From Clostridiaceae bacterium (GTDB lineage Bacteria; Bacillota; Clostridia; Oscillospirales; Acutalibacteraceae), in contig JAEDEQ010000034.1 in assembly GCA_016293225.1 (NCBI GenBank), forward strand, positions 1-19,458: 19,458 bases of DNA, in the 5' to 3' direction. The translations under genes were made by a program, and so were the position numbers. The first letter of the stretch is position 1, and every line of letters starts with the position of its first letter. Positions 7,331 through 15,378 of this stretch are shown here, one piece after another. The notes under the pieces are model-generated. The model did not search any database. It worked only from the letters and a program-made list of their open reading frames with translations, and was not told the origin of the DNA.

Positions 7331-9613
7331 ATGGACTCAATCACATCTCTCGACCTTAAAATCATTGAAATGGCGGAAAGAATCCGCGAGCTGCGCAAGG
7401 ACGTCGGCTTTTCAGTCGAAAAAATGGCAATGCTTACCGATGTTTCCGTTGAGGAATACATCGAGTGTGAAAACGGACGTCATGATCTCAGCTTTGCGTT
7501 TATTTATCGTTGTGCGCTTGCATTCGGTGTTGACGTTTCGGAAATTATTGAGGGCTCTGCTCCCAAGCTCAAGTCGTACACAATCACTCGCAAAGACGAC
7601 GGACAGCGCATTGAGCGTGCCCACGGCATGGACTATTACAACCTTGCCGCCGCGTTCAGGAACAGGATTGCCGAGCCGCTTTATGTTGAATGTGTTTTCA
7701 GCGAGGAAGCGCTTCACCGCGATATTGAGCTTACGACCCATGTCGGTCAGGAGTGCGACCTTGTTATAAGCGGAACGATGAAGCTTCAGATAGGCACTCA
7801 CACCGAAATTCTCCATGAGGGCGACTGCGCCTATTACGATTCCTCAACTCCGCACGGAATGATTGCCCTTGACGGCGAAAACTGTAAGTTCTATGCAATA
7901 GTTCTCAATCCGTCAAACTGGAGCCGGGAAACCGTTGAGGAGTTCCGCAACGAAAAAGATGTCAAGCGCATAAAGACCAATAAGCGCATTTATCACAAGT
8001 TCATTCATCCCGTTGAGGACGAGAGGGGCGCGCTTGAGTCTATAAGCTTTGAAAACGAGGATAAGTTCAATTTTGCCTTTGACGTTGTTGACGCTCTTGC
8101 CGAGCGCTCACCGCAAAAAAGAGCCATGCTTCATATTTCAAAGGATAAAAAAGAGACGGATCTGACTTTCCTTGATATGAAAGAGAATTCCGCAAAATGC
8201 GCCAACTATTTCAAGAGCCTTGGCATAAAAAAGGGCGACCGCGTCATGCTTGTCATGAAGCGCAGATATCAGTTCTGGTTTGCCGTTCTGGGTCTTCATA
8301 AGCTCGGCGCAATAGCCATTCCGGCAAGCAATCTGCTTCAGGAGCACGATTATTCCTACCGTTTCAACGCTGCCGGAGTTTCCGCAATAATCTGCGCCGG
8401 CGAGGACTTCATCTGCGAGCAGGTTGACAAAGCGCAAAAGGATTCTCCGACGCTTAAAATTAAAATCTGCACCGATGGAAAGCGGGAGGGCTGGCACTCG
8501 TTTGACGAGGAGTATCCGCTCTTCAGCGAAAAATTCCTGCGTACCGAAGACACTCCCTGCGGCAACGACCTTATGCTCATGTTCTTCACCTCGGGCACAA
8601 CGGGCTACCCGAAGATTGCCGCTCACTCATATAAATATCCGCTTGGTCATTTCATCACGGCGAACTACTGGCACTGCGTTGACCCGAACGGACTTCACCT
8701 GACAATTTCCGATACCGGCTGGGCAAAGGCAATGTGGGGCAAGCTTTACGGCCAGTGGCTGTGCGAGGGCGCGGTCTTTGTTTATGACTTTGACCGCTTT
8801 GACGCGGCGGATATCCTGCCGATGTTCAAAAAGTATCACATTACAACCTTCTGCGCACCGCCGACAATGTACCGAATGATGATAAAGGAGGATCTTTCAA
8901 AGTACGATATGTCCTCGGTTGAACACGCGACCATAGCGGGCGAAGCGCTTAATCCCGAAGTTTTCAGGAAGCTTGAAGAGCTCACCGGTCTCAAGGTTAT
9001 GGAGGGCTTCGGCCAGTCGGAAACAACGCTCGTTATCGGTAACCTTTTCGGCTCAAAGCACAAGCTTGGCTCAATGGGCAAGCCCACGCCGCTTTATGAC
9101 GTTGATCTTGTTGATCCGGACGGAAAGAGCGTTAAGGACGGCGAACCCGGCGAAATTGTTATAAGAACAGCAAACGGCGCGCCCTGCGGACTTTTCACCG
9201 GCTATTACGGCGATGAAAAGCAGACAAACGAAGCATGGCACGACGGAATGTATCACACGGGCGATGTTGCCTGGCGCGATGAGGACGGCTATTACTGGTA
9301 TGTCAGCCGTATCGATGATGTTATCAAGTCCTCGGGCTACCGCATAGGACCGTTTGAAATTGAAAGCGTTATTATGGAGCTTCCCTATGTTCTTGAATGC
9401 GGAGTCTGCGCTTCTCCCGATGAGGTCAGAGGTCAGGTTGTTAAAGCCTGCATTGTTCTGACAAAGGGAACAGAGGGAACCGAGCAGCTCAAAAAGGAAA
9501 TCCAGACCTATGTTAAAACGCACACTGCGCCCTATAAATATCCGCGCATAGTCGAATTCAGGGACGAGCTTCCGAAGACTACCAGCGGAAAGATCATCAG
9601 ACATAAGCTTTAA
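7331..9613 (+). CDS. XRE-cupin-acyl-CoA synthetase fusion 2
   Basis: The 760-residue paralogue of the preceding gene has the same order: helix-turn-helix (about 14-73), cupin (about 132-193, with H137, E141 and H175), then AMP-forming synthetase with TSGTTGYPK, GFGQSE, YHTGD, SRIDDVIKSSGYRIG and PKTTSGK carrying the catalytic lysine. The last 150 residues are almost identical to paralogue 1, while the HTH and the middle of the synthetase differ much more. The start at 7331 follows GGAGG (7318-7322). The same frame is open back into the T-box leader (to about 7190), but that stretch is regulatory RNA, not coding. With a valine T-box, the expected substrate is isobutyrate, giving isobutyryl-CoA for reductive carboxylation to 2-oxoisovalerate. 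That assignment is inferred. The P-loop ATPase begins 24 nt after the stop, so the operon continues. Confidence 0.9.
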   Translation: MDSITSLDLKIIEMAERIRELRKDVGFSVEKMAMLTDVSVEEYIECENGRHDLSFAFIYRCALAFGVDVSEIIEGSAPKLKSYTITRKDDGQRIERAHGMDYYNLAAAFRNRIAEPLYVECVFSEEALHRDIELTTHVGQECDLVISGTMKLQIGTHTEILHEGDCAYYDSSTPHGMIALDGENCKFYAIVLNPSNWSRETVEEFRNEKDVKRIKTNKRIYHKFIHPVEDERGALESISFENEDKFNFAFDVVDALAERSPQKRAMLHISKDKKETDLTFLDMKENSAKCANYFKSLGIKKGDRVMLVMKRRYQFWFAVLGLHKLGAIAIPASNLLQEHDYSYRFNAAGVSAIICAGEDFICEQVDKAQKDSPTLKIKICTDGKREGWHSFDEEYPLFSEKFLRTEDTPCGNDLMLMFFTSGTTGYPKIAAHSYKYPLGHFITANYWHCVDPNGLHLTISDTGWAKAMWGKLYGQWLCEGAVFVYDFDRFDAADILPMFKKYHITTFCAPPTMYRMMIKEDLSKYDMSSVEHATIAGEALNPEVFRKLEELTGLKVMEGFGQSETTLVIGNLFGSKHKLGSMGKPTPLYDVDLVDPDGKSVKDGEPGEIVIRTANGAPCGLFTGYYGDEKQTNEAWHDGMYHTGDVAWRDEDGYYWYVSRIDDVIKSSGYRIGPFEIESVIMELPYVLECGVCASPDEVRGQVVKACIVLTKGTEGTEQLKKEIQTYVKTHTAPYKYPRIVEFRDELPKTTSGKIIRHKL

Positions 9614-9637
9614 TAAGCTTTAAGGAGAAGCTGTATA

Positions 9638-10303
9638 ATGGAAGATAAAAAAATCACCGTTTTTTGCGGTCATTACGGCAGCGGAAAGACCAATGTTGCA
9701 ATAAATTACGCCTTTGACCTTAAAAAGCGGCACGAAAACGTCAGCATTCTTGACCTTGATATTGTCAATCCCTATTTCCGAACCAAGGACAGCGAAAAGG
9801 ATTTCAATGAAAAGGGGATTGAGCTTATCTGTTCGTCATACGCCGCGTCAAACCTTGACATTCCGGCTCTTCCGTCGGAAATGTACGCGCCGTTCTGCCG
9901 CAAGGATAACTACAGCGTTCTTGACATCGGCGGCGACGACAGGGGAGCGGTTGCCCTCGGAAGATTTTCGGAGCTTATCAAAAAGAGCGGGGACTACAGT
10001 ATGCTTTTTGTGGTGAATTTTTATCGCCCTCTTACTCAGACAGCCGAAGAAGCGCTCGGGGTCATGCGTGAGATTGAAAACGCCTGCTCGCTCTCTTTCA
10101 CCGGTATCGTCAACAACTCGAATGTCGGCGTTCAGACAAATAAAGAATATATTGAGCAAACTTTTTCCCATGTTCAAAAGCTGTGTGAACTTTCATCTCT
10201 TCCGCTCGTGATGACAACGGTAAGGGACGACCTTTCAAAGCAGTTTGGAGATATTGAAAATGTGTTTCCCTTAACACTTCAGAAGACTATTTTAGGAGGT
10301 TAA
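9638..10303 (+). CDS. small SIMIBI-type P-loop ATPase of unknown role
   Basis: The 221-residue protein has a Walker A loop, GHYGSGKTN at 11-19. A DLDIVNPYFR segment at 39-48 resembles the switch region of MinD/ArsA/CobQ-type NTPases. A Walker B-like LDIGGDD lies at 95-101, and GIVNNSN at 156-162 lies where nucleotide-base contacts usually are. It lacks the N-terminal KGG of true ParA/MinD proteins and has no CxxC of Nbp35/ApbC cluster carriers. It sits between the acyl-CoA synthetase and the ferredoxin subunit. Its stop region carries the AGGAGG ribosome site of the next gene, so it is tightly bound to the oxidoreductase operon. A role in assembly, Fe-S loading or control of the oxidoreductase is an inference from position only. 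Confidence 0.82.
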   Translation: MEDKKITVFCGHYGSGKTNVAINYAFDLKKRHENVSILDLDIVNPYFRTKDSEKDFNEKGIELICSSYAASNLDIPALPSEMYAPFCRKDNYSVLDIGGDDRGAVALGRFSELIKKSGDYSMLFVVNFYRPLTQTAEEALGVMREIENACSLSFTGIVNNSNVGVQTNKEYIEQTFSHVQKLCELSSLPLVMTTVRDDLSKQFGDIENVFPLTLQKTILGG

Positions 10304-10306
10304 AAA

Positions 10307-10513
10307 ATGGCAAAGGTAACGTTTCAGACTGACCTGTGCAAGGGCTGCGGACTTTGTGTTGACGCCTGCCCGAAGAAACTCATTAAAATTGCAGAAAACA
10401 AAATTAACGCAAAGGGCCATTCCCCGGCAGAAATGACAAATCAGGAAAAATGTATCGGCTGCGCATTCTGCGCAACAATGTGTCCCGATTGCGTAATTAC
10501 GGTTGAAAAGTGA
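10307..10513 (+). CDS. 2-oxoacid:ferredoxin oxidoreductase delta subunit (2x[4Fe-4S] ferredoxin)
   Basis: The 68-residue protein has two complete cluster motifs, CKGCGLCVDACP and CIGCAFCATMCP, and so should carry two [4Fe-4S] clusters. Delta subunits of VOR/KOR-type complexes pass electrons between the thiamine-diphosphate centre and external ferredoxin. AGGAGG just before the start overlaps the end of the ATPase gene. It is the first of four consecutive subunit genes in the order delta-alpha-beta-gamma. VorD or KorD would both be reasonable names; sequence alone does not separate them. Confidence 0.92.
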   Translation: MAKVTFQTDLCKGCGLCVDACPKKLIKIAENKINAKGHSPAEMTNQEKCIGCAFCATMCPDCVITVEK

Positions 10514-10523
10514 GGTGCGAACG

Positions 10524-11588
10524 ATGACAGAAAAGGTACTTATGAAAGGTAACGAAGCGATTGCCGAAGCCGCTATCCTTGCCGGCTGCCGCTATTATTT
10601 CGGCTATCCTATCACTCCGCAGACCGAGGTTGCGGCATATATGGCAAAAAGAATGCCGAAGATTGGCGGAGTATTTCTTCAGGCGGAAAGCGAGGTTGCG
10701 GCCATCAATATGGTCTACGGCGTTTCCTCTGCCGGAAAGCGCGTTATGACCTCCTCCTCAAGCCCGGGAATCTCGCTTAAAAGCGAGGGACTTTCATATC
10801 TTGCAGGCTCCGACCTGCCGGCGCTCGTTGTCAACGTTCAGCGCGGCGGCCCGGGTCTCGGCGGAATCCAGCCCAGCCAGTCGGATTACTTCCAGGCAAC
10901 CAAGGGCGGCGGACACGGCGATTACAAAATGATTGTTCTTGCTCCTGCCTCCGTTCAGGAAATGGCTTCGCTTACGGTTAAGGGCTTTGACCTTGCCGAT
11001 AAATACAGAATGACCTCAATGATTCTTGCTGACGGCACAATGGGTCAGATGATGGAGCCGGTTTCGCTTGAAAAGGTTGAAGCGACCGTCTGTGAAAAGC
11101 CCTGGGCAGTCACCGGAACAAAAGGGGAAAGGAAGCATAATATCGTAAACTCCCTTTCACTTGTTCCCGAGGAGCTTGAAAGACTCAACTTTGCCCGTTT
11201 TGAACGCTACAAAAAGGTTCAGGAAAACGAGGTTATGTATGAAAGCTTTATGATGGACGACGCGGAAATTTGCGTTGTTGCTTTCGGAATTGCCGCAAGA
11301 GTTTCAAAGAATGCGATTGTTGAAGCGCGCAAAAAGGGCGTCAAGGTTGGAATGATCCGCCCGATTACGCTCTGGCCGTTCCCGAAGAAGGCGCTGCTTG
11401 ACGCCGCCGAAAAGGCGCACACCTTCATCAGTGTTGAGCTTTCAATGGGTCAGATGATTGAAGATATCGAGCTTGCAATCAAGTGCAAGCGTCCCGTAAT
11501 GCTCTGCAACCGTGTCGGCGGAATGATTCCCTCGCCGAACATGGTTCTTGAAGCTATTGAAAAAGCAGACAAAGGAGGAAGAAAATAA
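10524..11588 (+). CDS. 2-oxoacid:ferredoxin oxidoreductase alpha subunit (VorB/KorA-like)
   Basis: The 354-residue protein begins MTEKVLMKGNEAIAEAAILAG and continues with the YPITPQTE motif that contacts the pyrimidine ring of thiamine diphosphate. This is the PF01855-type N-terminal domain, followed by a C-terminal transketolase-C-like domain (VVAFGIAAR near residue 250). It lacks the fused gamma domain of many KorA proteins, and gamma is encoded separately at 12340. The ATG at 10524 with GAGGTG (10512-10517) is preferred over the in-frame TTG at 10503. Its TAATG end overlaps the beta-subunit start by one base. The complex interconverts 2-oxoacid + CoA + oxidised ferredoxin with acyl-CoA + CO2 + reduced ferredoxin. 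Branched-chain 2-oxoacids are favoured by the neighbouring ilvE. Confidence 0.93.
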   Translation: MTEKVLMKGNEAIAEAAILAGCRYYFGYPITPQTEVAAYMAKRMPKIGGVFLQAESEVAAINMVYGVSSAGKRVMTSSSSPGISLKSEGLSYLAGSDLPALVVNVQRGGPGLGGIQPSQSDYFQATKGGGHGDYKMIVLAPASVQEMASLTVKGFDLADKYRMTSMILADGTMGQMMEPVSLEKVEATVCEKPWAVTGTKGERKHNIVNSLSLVPEELERLNFARFERYKKVQENEVMYESFMMDDAEICVVAFGIAARVSKNAIVEARKKGVKVGMIRPITLWPFPKKALLDAAEKAHTFISVELSMGQMIEDIELAIKCKRPVMLCNRVGGMIPSPNMVLEAIEKADKGGRK

Positions 11589-12340
11589 TGGTCGTTTTTG
11601 AAAAACCGAAATCGCTCACCGATGTGCCGTTTCACTATTGTCCCGGCTGCACACACGGAATTATCCACCGCCTTGTTGCGGAGGCTATAGATGAGCTCGG
11701 AATCGAGGGTAAAACTATCGGCATTGCTCCGGTAGGCTGCGCCGTTTTGGCGTATAACTACTTTGCCTGCGACATGGTTGAGGCCGCCCACGGACGTGCT
11801 CCGGCTGTTGCAACGGGCGTTAAGCGAGCCGAGCCGGACAACATTGTTTTCACCTATCAGGGTGACGGCGACCTTGCTTCAATCGGTATGGCTGAAACTG
11901 TTCATGCCGCAACAAGGAACGAGAACATAACAGTAATTTTTGTCAATAACGCAATTTACGGCATGACGGGCGGCCAGATGGCTCCAACCTCGCTTCCCGG
12001 TCAGGTCACACAGACCTCGCCTTACGGCAGAGACGTTAACCTTTGCGGCTATCCGGTAAAGGTTTGCGAAATGCTCTCTCAGCTTGACGGTGCGGAATAT
12101 ATTGAGCGCGTTGCCGTCAACAATGTCAAAAATGTCAGAAACGCAAAGAAAGCGATTAAAAAGGCTTTCCAGAATCAGATTGACAAAAAGGGCTTTTCGC
12201 TCATAGAGGTTGTTTCAAGCTGCCCGACAAACTGGGGCATGACGCCGCAGAACGCTCTCAAGTGGCTTGAGGAAAACATGATTCCTTATTACCCCCTCGG
12301 CGTATATAAGGACAGAAGCGCGCAAAAGGAGGAAAAGTGA
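11588..12340 (+). CDS. 2-oxoacid:ferredoxin oxidoreductase beta subunit (thiamine diphosphate-binding)
   Basis: The 250-residue product has CPGCTHG near residue 18 and VGCA near 54, cysteines that hold the proximal [4Fe-4S] cluster. It also has the thiamine-diphosphate/Mg motif GDGDLASIG...NN near 97-124. Its length fits the VorA/KorB-type beta subunit. GGAGG (11574-11578) lies at the end of the alpha gene, and the stop overlaps the next start as TGATG, so translational coupling is likely throughout. IYGMTGGQMAPTS is a conserved stretch of this subunit. Substrate choice depends on pocket residues that I cannot assign by eye. Confidence 0.94.
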   Translation: MVVFEKPKSLTDVPFHYCPGCTHGIIHRLVAEAIDELGIEGKTIGIAPVGCAVLAYNYFACDMVEAAHGRAPAVATGVKRAEPDNIVFTYQGDGDLASIGMAETVHAATRNENITVIFVNNAIYGMTGGQMAPTSLPGQVTQTSPYGRDVNLCGYPVKVCEMLSQLDGAEYIERVAVNNVKNVRNAKKAIKKAFQNQIDKKGFSLIEVVSSCPTNWGMTPQNALKWLEENMIPYYPLGVYKDRSAQKEEK

Positions 12341-12870
12341 TGAATATGCAGATTCTTATCGCCGGCTTCGGCGGTCAGGGCGTTTTGTTTGCAGGAAAAT
12401 TTCTTGCAACAAAGGGTCTCATTGAAGGCAAGAATGTAAGCTGGCTTCCCTCCTACGGTCCGGAAATGCGCGGCGGAACCGCCAACTGCAGTGTTATTAT
12501 CAGCGATGATCCCGTCGGTTCACCGATAGTCAGCGAACCGAACTGCCTTATTGCAATGAATCTTCCCTCGCTCAGGCGCTACGAAAACAGCGTTGTTCCC
12601 GGCGGAATGATTCTTGTTGACTCAACGCTCATTGACGAAAAGGTTGAGCGTGACGATGTTTCCGTTTTCTATGTTCCGGCAACAAAAATGGCAAAGGACG
12701 AGGGCTTTGCAACGCTTGCAAACATGATTCTTTGCGGAAAGCTTATCAAAGAAAGCGCGGACATGGATTTTGAAAATACCGATGAAGCGCTTAAAAAGGT
12801 AATTCCGCCGAGAAAGGCAAATCTGCTTGACATTAATCTCAAAGCCCTTAAAGTCGGATATGAGTTTTAA
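12340..12870 (+). CDS. 2-oxoacid:ferredoxin oxidoreductase gamma subunit
   Basis: The 176-residue protein starts [20 protein letters not shown], the typical GxGGQG opening of the gamma domain (PF01558). It continues with [13 protein letters not shown], which lies near the CoA/2-oxoacid site in solved complexes. The ATG at 12340 is best placed for AGGAGG (12327-12332). A GTG at 12337 and an ATG at 12346 are in-frame alternatives. This completes a four-subunit VOR/KOR-type enzyme. A 41-nt gap then leads to ilvE, with no terminator between. Confidence 0.93.
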   Translation: MNMQILIAGFGGQGVLFAGKFLATKGLIEGKNVSWLPSYGPEMRGGTANCSVIISDDPVGSPIVSEPNCLIAMNLPSLRRYENSVVPGGMILVDSTLIDEKVERDDVSVFYVPATKMAKDEGFATLANMILCGKLIKESADMDFENTDEALKKVIPPRKANLLDINLKALKVGYEF

Positions 12871-12911
12871 GCAGGGCAACAGAAAATATACTTTAAAGAG
12901 GTGCAATATAA

Positions 12912-13985
12912 ATGGAAATCAAGGTTACAAAAACAACTTCTCCCAAAGAGAAGCCTAAAAAGGGCGAAAAGCTCGGTTTCGGAAAAATCTTTACCGACCA
13001 TATGTTCATAATGAACTATACCGAGGGAAAGGGCTGGCACGATGCAAGAATAGTACCGTATCAGGACATCAGTCTTGCGCCGTCGGCAATGGTCTTTCAC
13101 TACGGACAGGAAATGTTCGAGGGCATGAAGGCGTACCGCGGCGTTGACGGAAACATCTATCTTTTCCGCCCGGACATGAACGCAAAGCGCGCCAATAATT
13201 CAAGCAGACGTCTTTGCATTCCCGAAATTCCTGAGGAGGACTTTGTTGAAGCGGTCAAGGCGGTTGTTGATATCGACCGCGACTGGGTGCCGTCTGAAGA
13301 GGGTACATCGCTTTATATCCGTCCGTTTGTTATTGCAACCGACGCATTTCTCGGTGTGGCACCGTCAAAGACCTACCTTTTCATGATTATTCTTTCTCCG
13401 TCGGGAGCTTACTATGAAAGCGGTCTTGAACCCGTTGCAATCTGGATTGAAGATGAGTATGTCCGTGCCGTCAGAGGCGGAATGGGCTTCACCAAGACCG
13501 GCGGCAACTATGTTGCAAGCCTTGCGGCTCAGGTCAAGGCTCACGACAGCGGCTATTCGCAGGTACTCTGGCTTGACGGTGTTGAGCGCAAGTACATTGA
13601 GGAAGTCGGCGCAATGAACATCTGCTTCAAGATTAACGGAAAGATTGTCACTCCGGCTCTTAACGGCAGTATTCTTCCGGGCATCACCCGTGACTCAATA
13701 ATCAAGGTATGCAAGGATTGGGGCTATGAGGTTGAGGAGAGAAAAATTTCCGTTGACGAGCTTGTTGCCGCAGCAAAGGACGGCTCGCTTGAGGAAGTAT
13801 TCGGAACCGGCACCGCAGCAGTTGTTTCTCCCGTAAACAAGCTTCGCTATGAGGACGATGTCATGAACATCGGAGACGGAAAAATCGGCCCTCTCACTCA
13901 GAAGCTTTATGACGAGCTTACGGGAATCCAGTGGGCAAAAAGAGAGGACACAAGAGGCTGGAGAGTCCTTGTTGATAAGGCATAA
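12912..13985 (+). CDS. ilvE: branched-chain amino acid aminotransferase
   Basis: The 357-residue protein is a fold-type IV PLP enzyme of the longer (type II) IlvE subgroup. Landmarks are FHYGQEMFEGMKAYR near residue 61, YIRPF, and LWLDGVERKYIEEVG, whose lysine is the likely PLP Schiff-base residue. LPGITRD and GTGTAAVVSPV near the C-terminus bind the cofactor phosphate. It exchanges amino groups between glutamate and 2-oxoisovalerate, 2-oxo-3-methylvalerate or 2-oxoisocaproate. GAGGTG upstream supports the start. As the last gene of the operon it turns the oxidoreductase product into valine, isoleucine or leucine. It could also run in the catabolic direction. Confidence 0.94.
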   Translation: MEIKVTKTTSPKEKPKKGEKLGFGKIFTDHMFIMNYTEGKGWHDARIVPYQDISLAPSAMVFHYGQEMFEGMKAYRGVDGNIYLFRPDMNAKRANNSSRRLCIPEIPEEDFVEAVKAVVDIDRDWVPSEEGTSLYIRPFVIATDAFLGVAPSKTYLFMIILSPSGAYYESGLEPVAIWIEDEYVRAVRGGMGFTKTGGNYVASLAAQVKAHDSGYSQVLWLDGVERKYIEEVGAMNICFKINGKIVTPALNGSILPGITRDSIIKVCKDWGYEVEERKISVDELVAAAKDGSLEEVFGTGTAAVVSPVNKLRYEDDVMNIGDGKIGPLTQKLYDELTGIQWAKREDTRGWRVLVDKA

Positions 13986-14014
13986 GCCTTTGAACACAAT
14001 TTAGATTATAAAAA

Positions 14015-14046
14015 ACCGCTCGTCTGATTTCCTGCAGACGAGCGGT
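14015..14046 (-). terminator. intergenic terminator hairpin between converging ilvE and alkaline phosphatase
   Basis: A perfect 12-bp stem (14015-14026 with 14035-14046) has an 8-nt loop. On the minus strand it is followed by a T run (AAAAA at 14011-14015 on the plus strand), so it is a canonical terminator for the alkaline phosphatase gene. It may also stop ilvE transcripts, though no T run follows on the plus side. Confidence 0.88.
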
Positions 14047-14062
14047 AAACTATTTGTAATGC

Positions 14063-15187
14063 TTACATTGTATAGCCCTTAACAGCCGGGAACTGATCCT
14101 TGCCGTAGCCCATGACGCGCGCAATCTGAACGCTTATCTGGCGGTTTTCAACCGCTTCACCGTCTGTGAAGCCTGCGTCCGTTGCGGAAACATAAAGCGG
14201 AACATCGGCCGTTGTGTGACCGTCCGATGTGTAGTAGTATTCATCGGTAACGCCGTTATACTTGATTCCGCCCGTTTCGTGGTCCGCGGTAACAACAACA
14301 AGGGTGTCGCCGTCCTTTGCGGCGTAGTCGAGCGCGTAGCCCACTGCCTTGTCAAACTCAACAACATTCATTGTTGCATTATCAAGCTCATTGTTGTGAG
14401 AGAACTTGTCAATGCAGGCGCCCTCAACCATGAGGAAAAAGCCGTTTTCGTTGTCGTCAAGGAGGTCGATGGCTTTTTTCGTCATCTGTTCAATGGACGG
14501 GGTGTCCTTTTCGCCGGTGCAGTATTTCATTTCGTCAAAATCGAACTGGGCAAACGAGCGGCTGCCGCTTTCGAGCGCCTCCATCTGAGTTGCGGTCTGA
14601 ACAAAGGAGAAGCCGTTCTTTTCGCATTTTTCCTTTGTTATGCTGTCCGATTCACAACCCCAAATAAGGTCAAGATTGCTCTTGAGCTGCTGCGAGCTGA
14701 TGGTTTTTTCAAGCTTCCTTGAAAGCGCGTGCGCCGAGAATGCAGACGGAGTTGCGCCGGAGGTCTTGTCGGTGGTAACAACGCCGGCACTCTTGCCGTT
14801 TGCTTTTGCAAGCTCGGTCAGGGAAACGGGAACCTTTTGTCCGGTGATGTTGAATATATGATATGGGAAAATGGCAACCGAGCCGCTCCAGACCCTTATG
14901 CCGCAGGCGAGCGCGCTTCCGCCGGCAGCGGAGTCGGTGGAATCAAGAATAAACGAGCGTGTGTCCGAGCGGCCGTAAACGGGCATTTTGTCAAGATTGA
15001 GCGAGACGTTTCTTGTTGCCTTGGTTGCGGCAACGGTGTTGACGCCCATTCCGTCGCCGATCATTAAGATAACGTTTTTGTATTCACGGTGGTCGTTGCT
15101 GATATTGTTTCCGAGGCCGATAAGGCAATAAAGGCTCAGAAACAAAGCAAGAGACGCAGTGAAAGCCTTTTTGATGAATGTTTTCAT
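14063..15187 (-). CDS. secreted alkaline phosphatase
   Basis: The 374-residue protein has a signal peptide or membrane anchor (MKTFIKKAF, then a hydrophobic run to about residue 25). It carries the PF00245 alkaline phosphatase signature: MIGDGMG at 42-48 (metal Asp), TDSAAGGSA with nucleophile Ser86, ATPSAF, SRK with the phosphate-binding Arg, VEGACIDKFSHNNE, TADHETGG and a final metal GHTT. It is shorter than E. coli PhoA. The position equal to E. coli Asp153 is Gly in GATP, which may change Mg binding or activity. It releases phosphate from monoesters outside the cytoplasm. The ATG at 15187 is chosen because AAAGGAG lies 10 nt upstream; an in-frame TTG at 15208 is upstream of that site. It is monocistronic, with its own promoter and terminator. 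Confidence 0.93.
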   Translation of the reverse strand: MKTFIKKAFTASLALFLSLYCLIGLGNNISNDHREYKNVILMIGDGMGVNTVAATKATRNVSLNLDKMPVYGRSDTRSFILDSTDSAAGGSALACGIRVWSGSVAIFPYHIFNITGQKVPVSLTELAKANGKSAGVVTTDKTSGATPSAFSAHALSRKLEKTISSQQLKSNLDLIWGCESDSITKEKCEKNGFSFVQTATQMEALESGSRSFAQFDFDEMKYCTGEKDTPSIEQMTKKAIDLLDDNENGFFLMVEGACIDKFSHNNELDNATMNVVEFDKAVGYALDYAAKDGDTLVVVTADHETGGIKYNGVTDEYYYTSDGHTTADVPLYVSATDAGFTDGEAVENRQISVQIARVMGYGKDQFPAVKGYTM

Positions 15188-15222
15188 TTTTTGTATTCTC
15201 CTTTGCAAAATTTGATGTTTAC

Positions 15223-15251
15223 ATTATATTACACATACAGGTTGTTTTCAA
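15223..15251 (-). promoter_or_regulatory. promoter of the alkaline phosphatase gene
   Basis: On the minus strand TTGAAA (15251-15246), a 17-nt spacer and TATAAT (15228-15223) form a near-consensus sigma-A promoter, about 35 nt upstream of the start codon. I saw no convincing Pho-box direct repeats. Confidence 0.85.
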
Positions 15252-15343
15252 GAGCGGGAAGAAAAATTTTCCGCGTTAAAGACCCAAAAGAAAATAAGGC
15301 AAAGAAAATTACGAAAAAAAATTAAAAAACTTTCATTTAAATA

Positions 15344-15372
15344 TTGACAAAGCAGGTAATACAGAGTATAAT
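15344..15372 (+). promoter_or_regulatory. perfect-consensus promoter upstream of T-box 3
   Basis: TTGACA (15344-15349), a 17-nt spacer and TATAAT (15367-15372) match the sigma-A consensus exactly. A promoter this strong suits attenuation control, where the T-box limits output. Confidence 0.92.
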
Positions 15373-15378
15373 ACAGTC

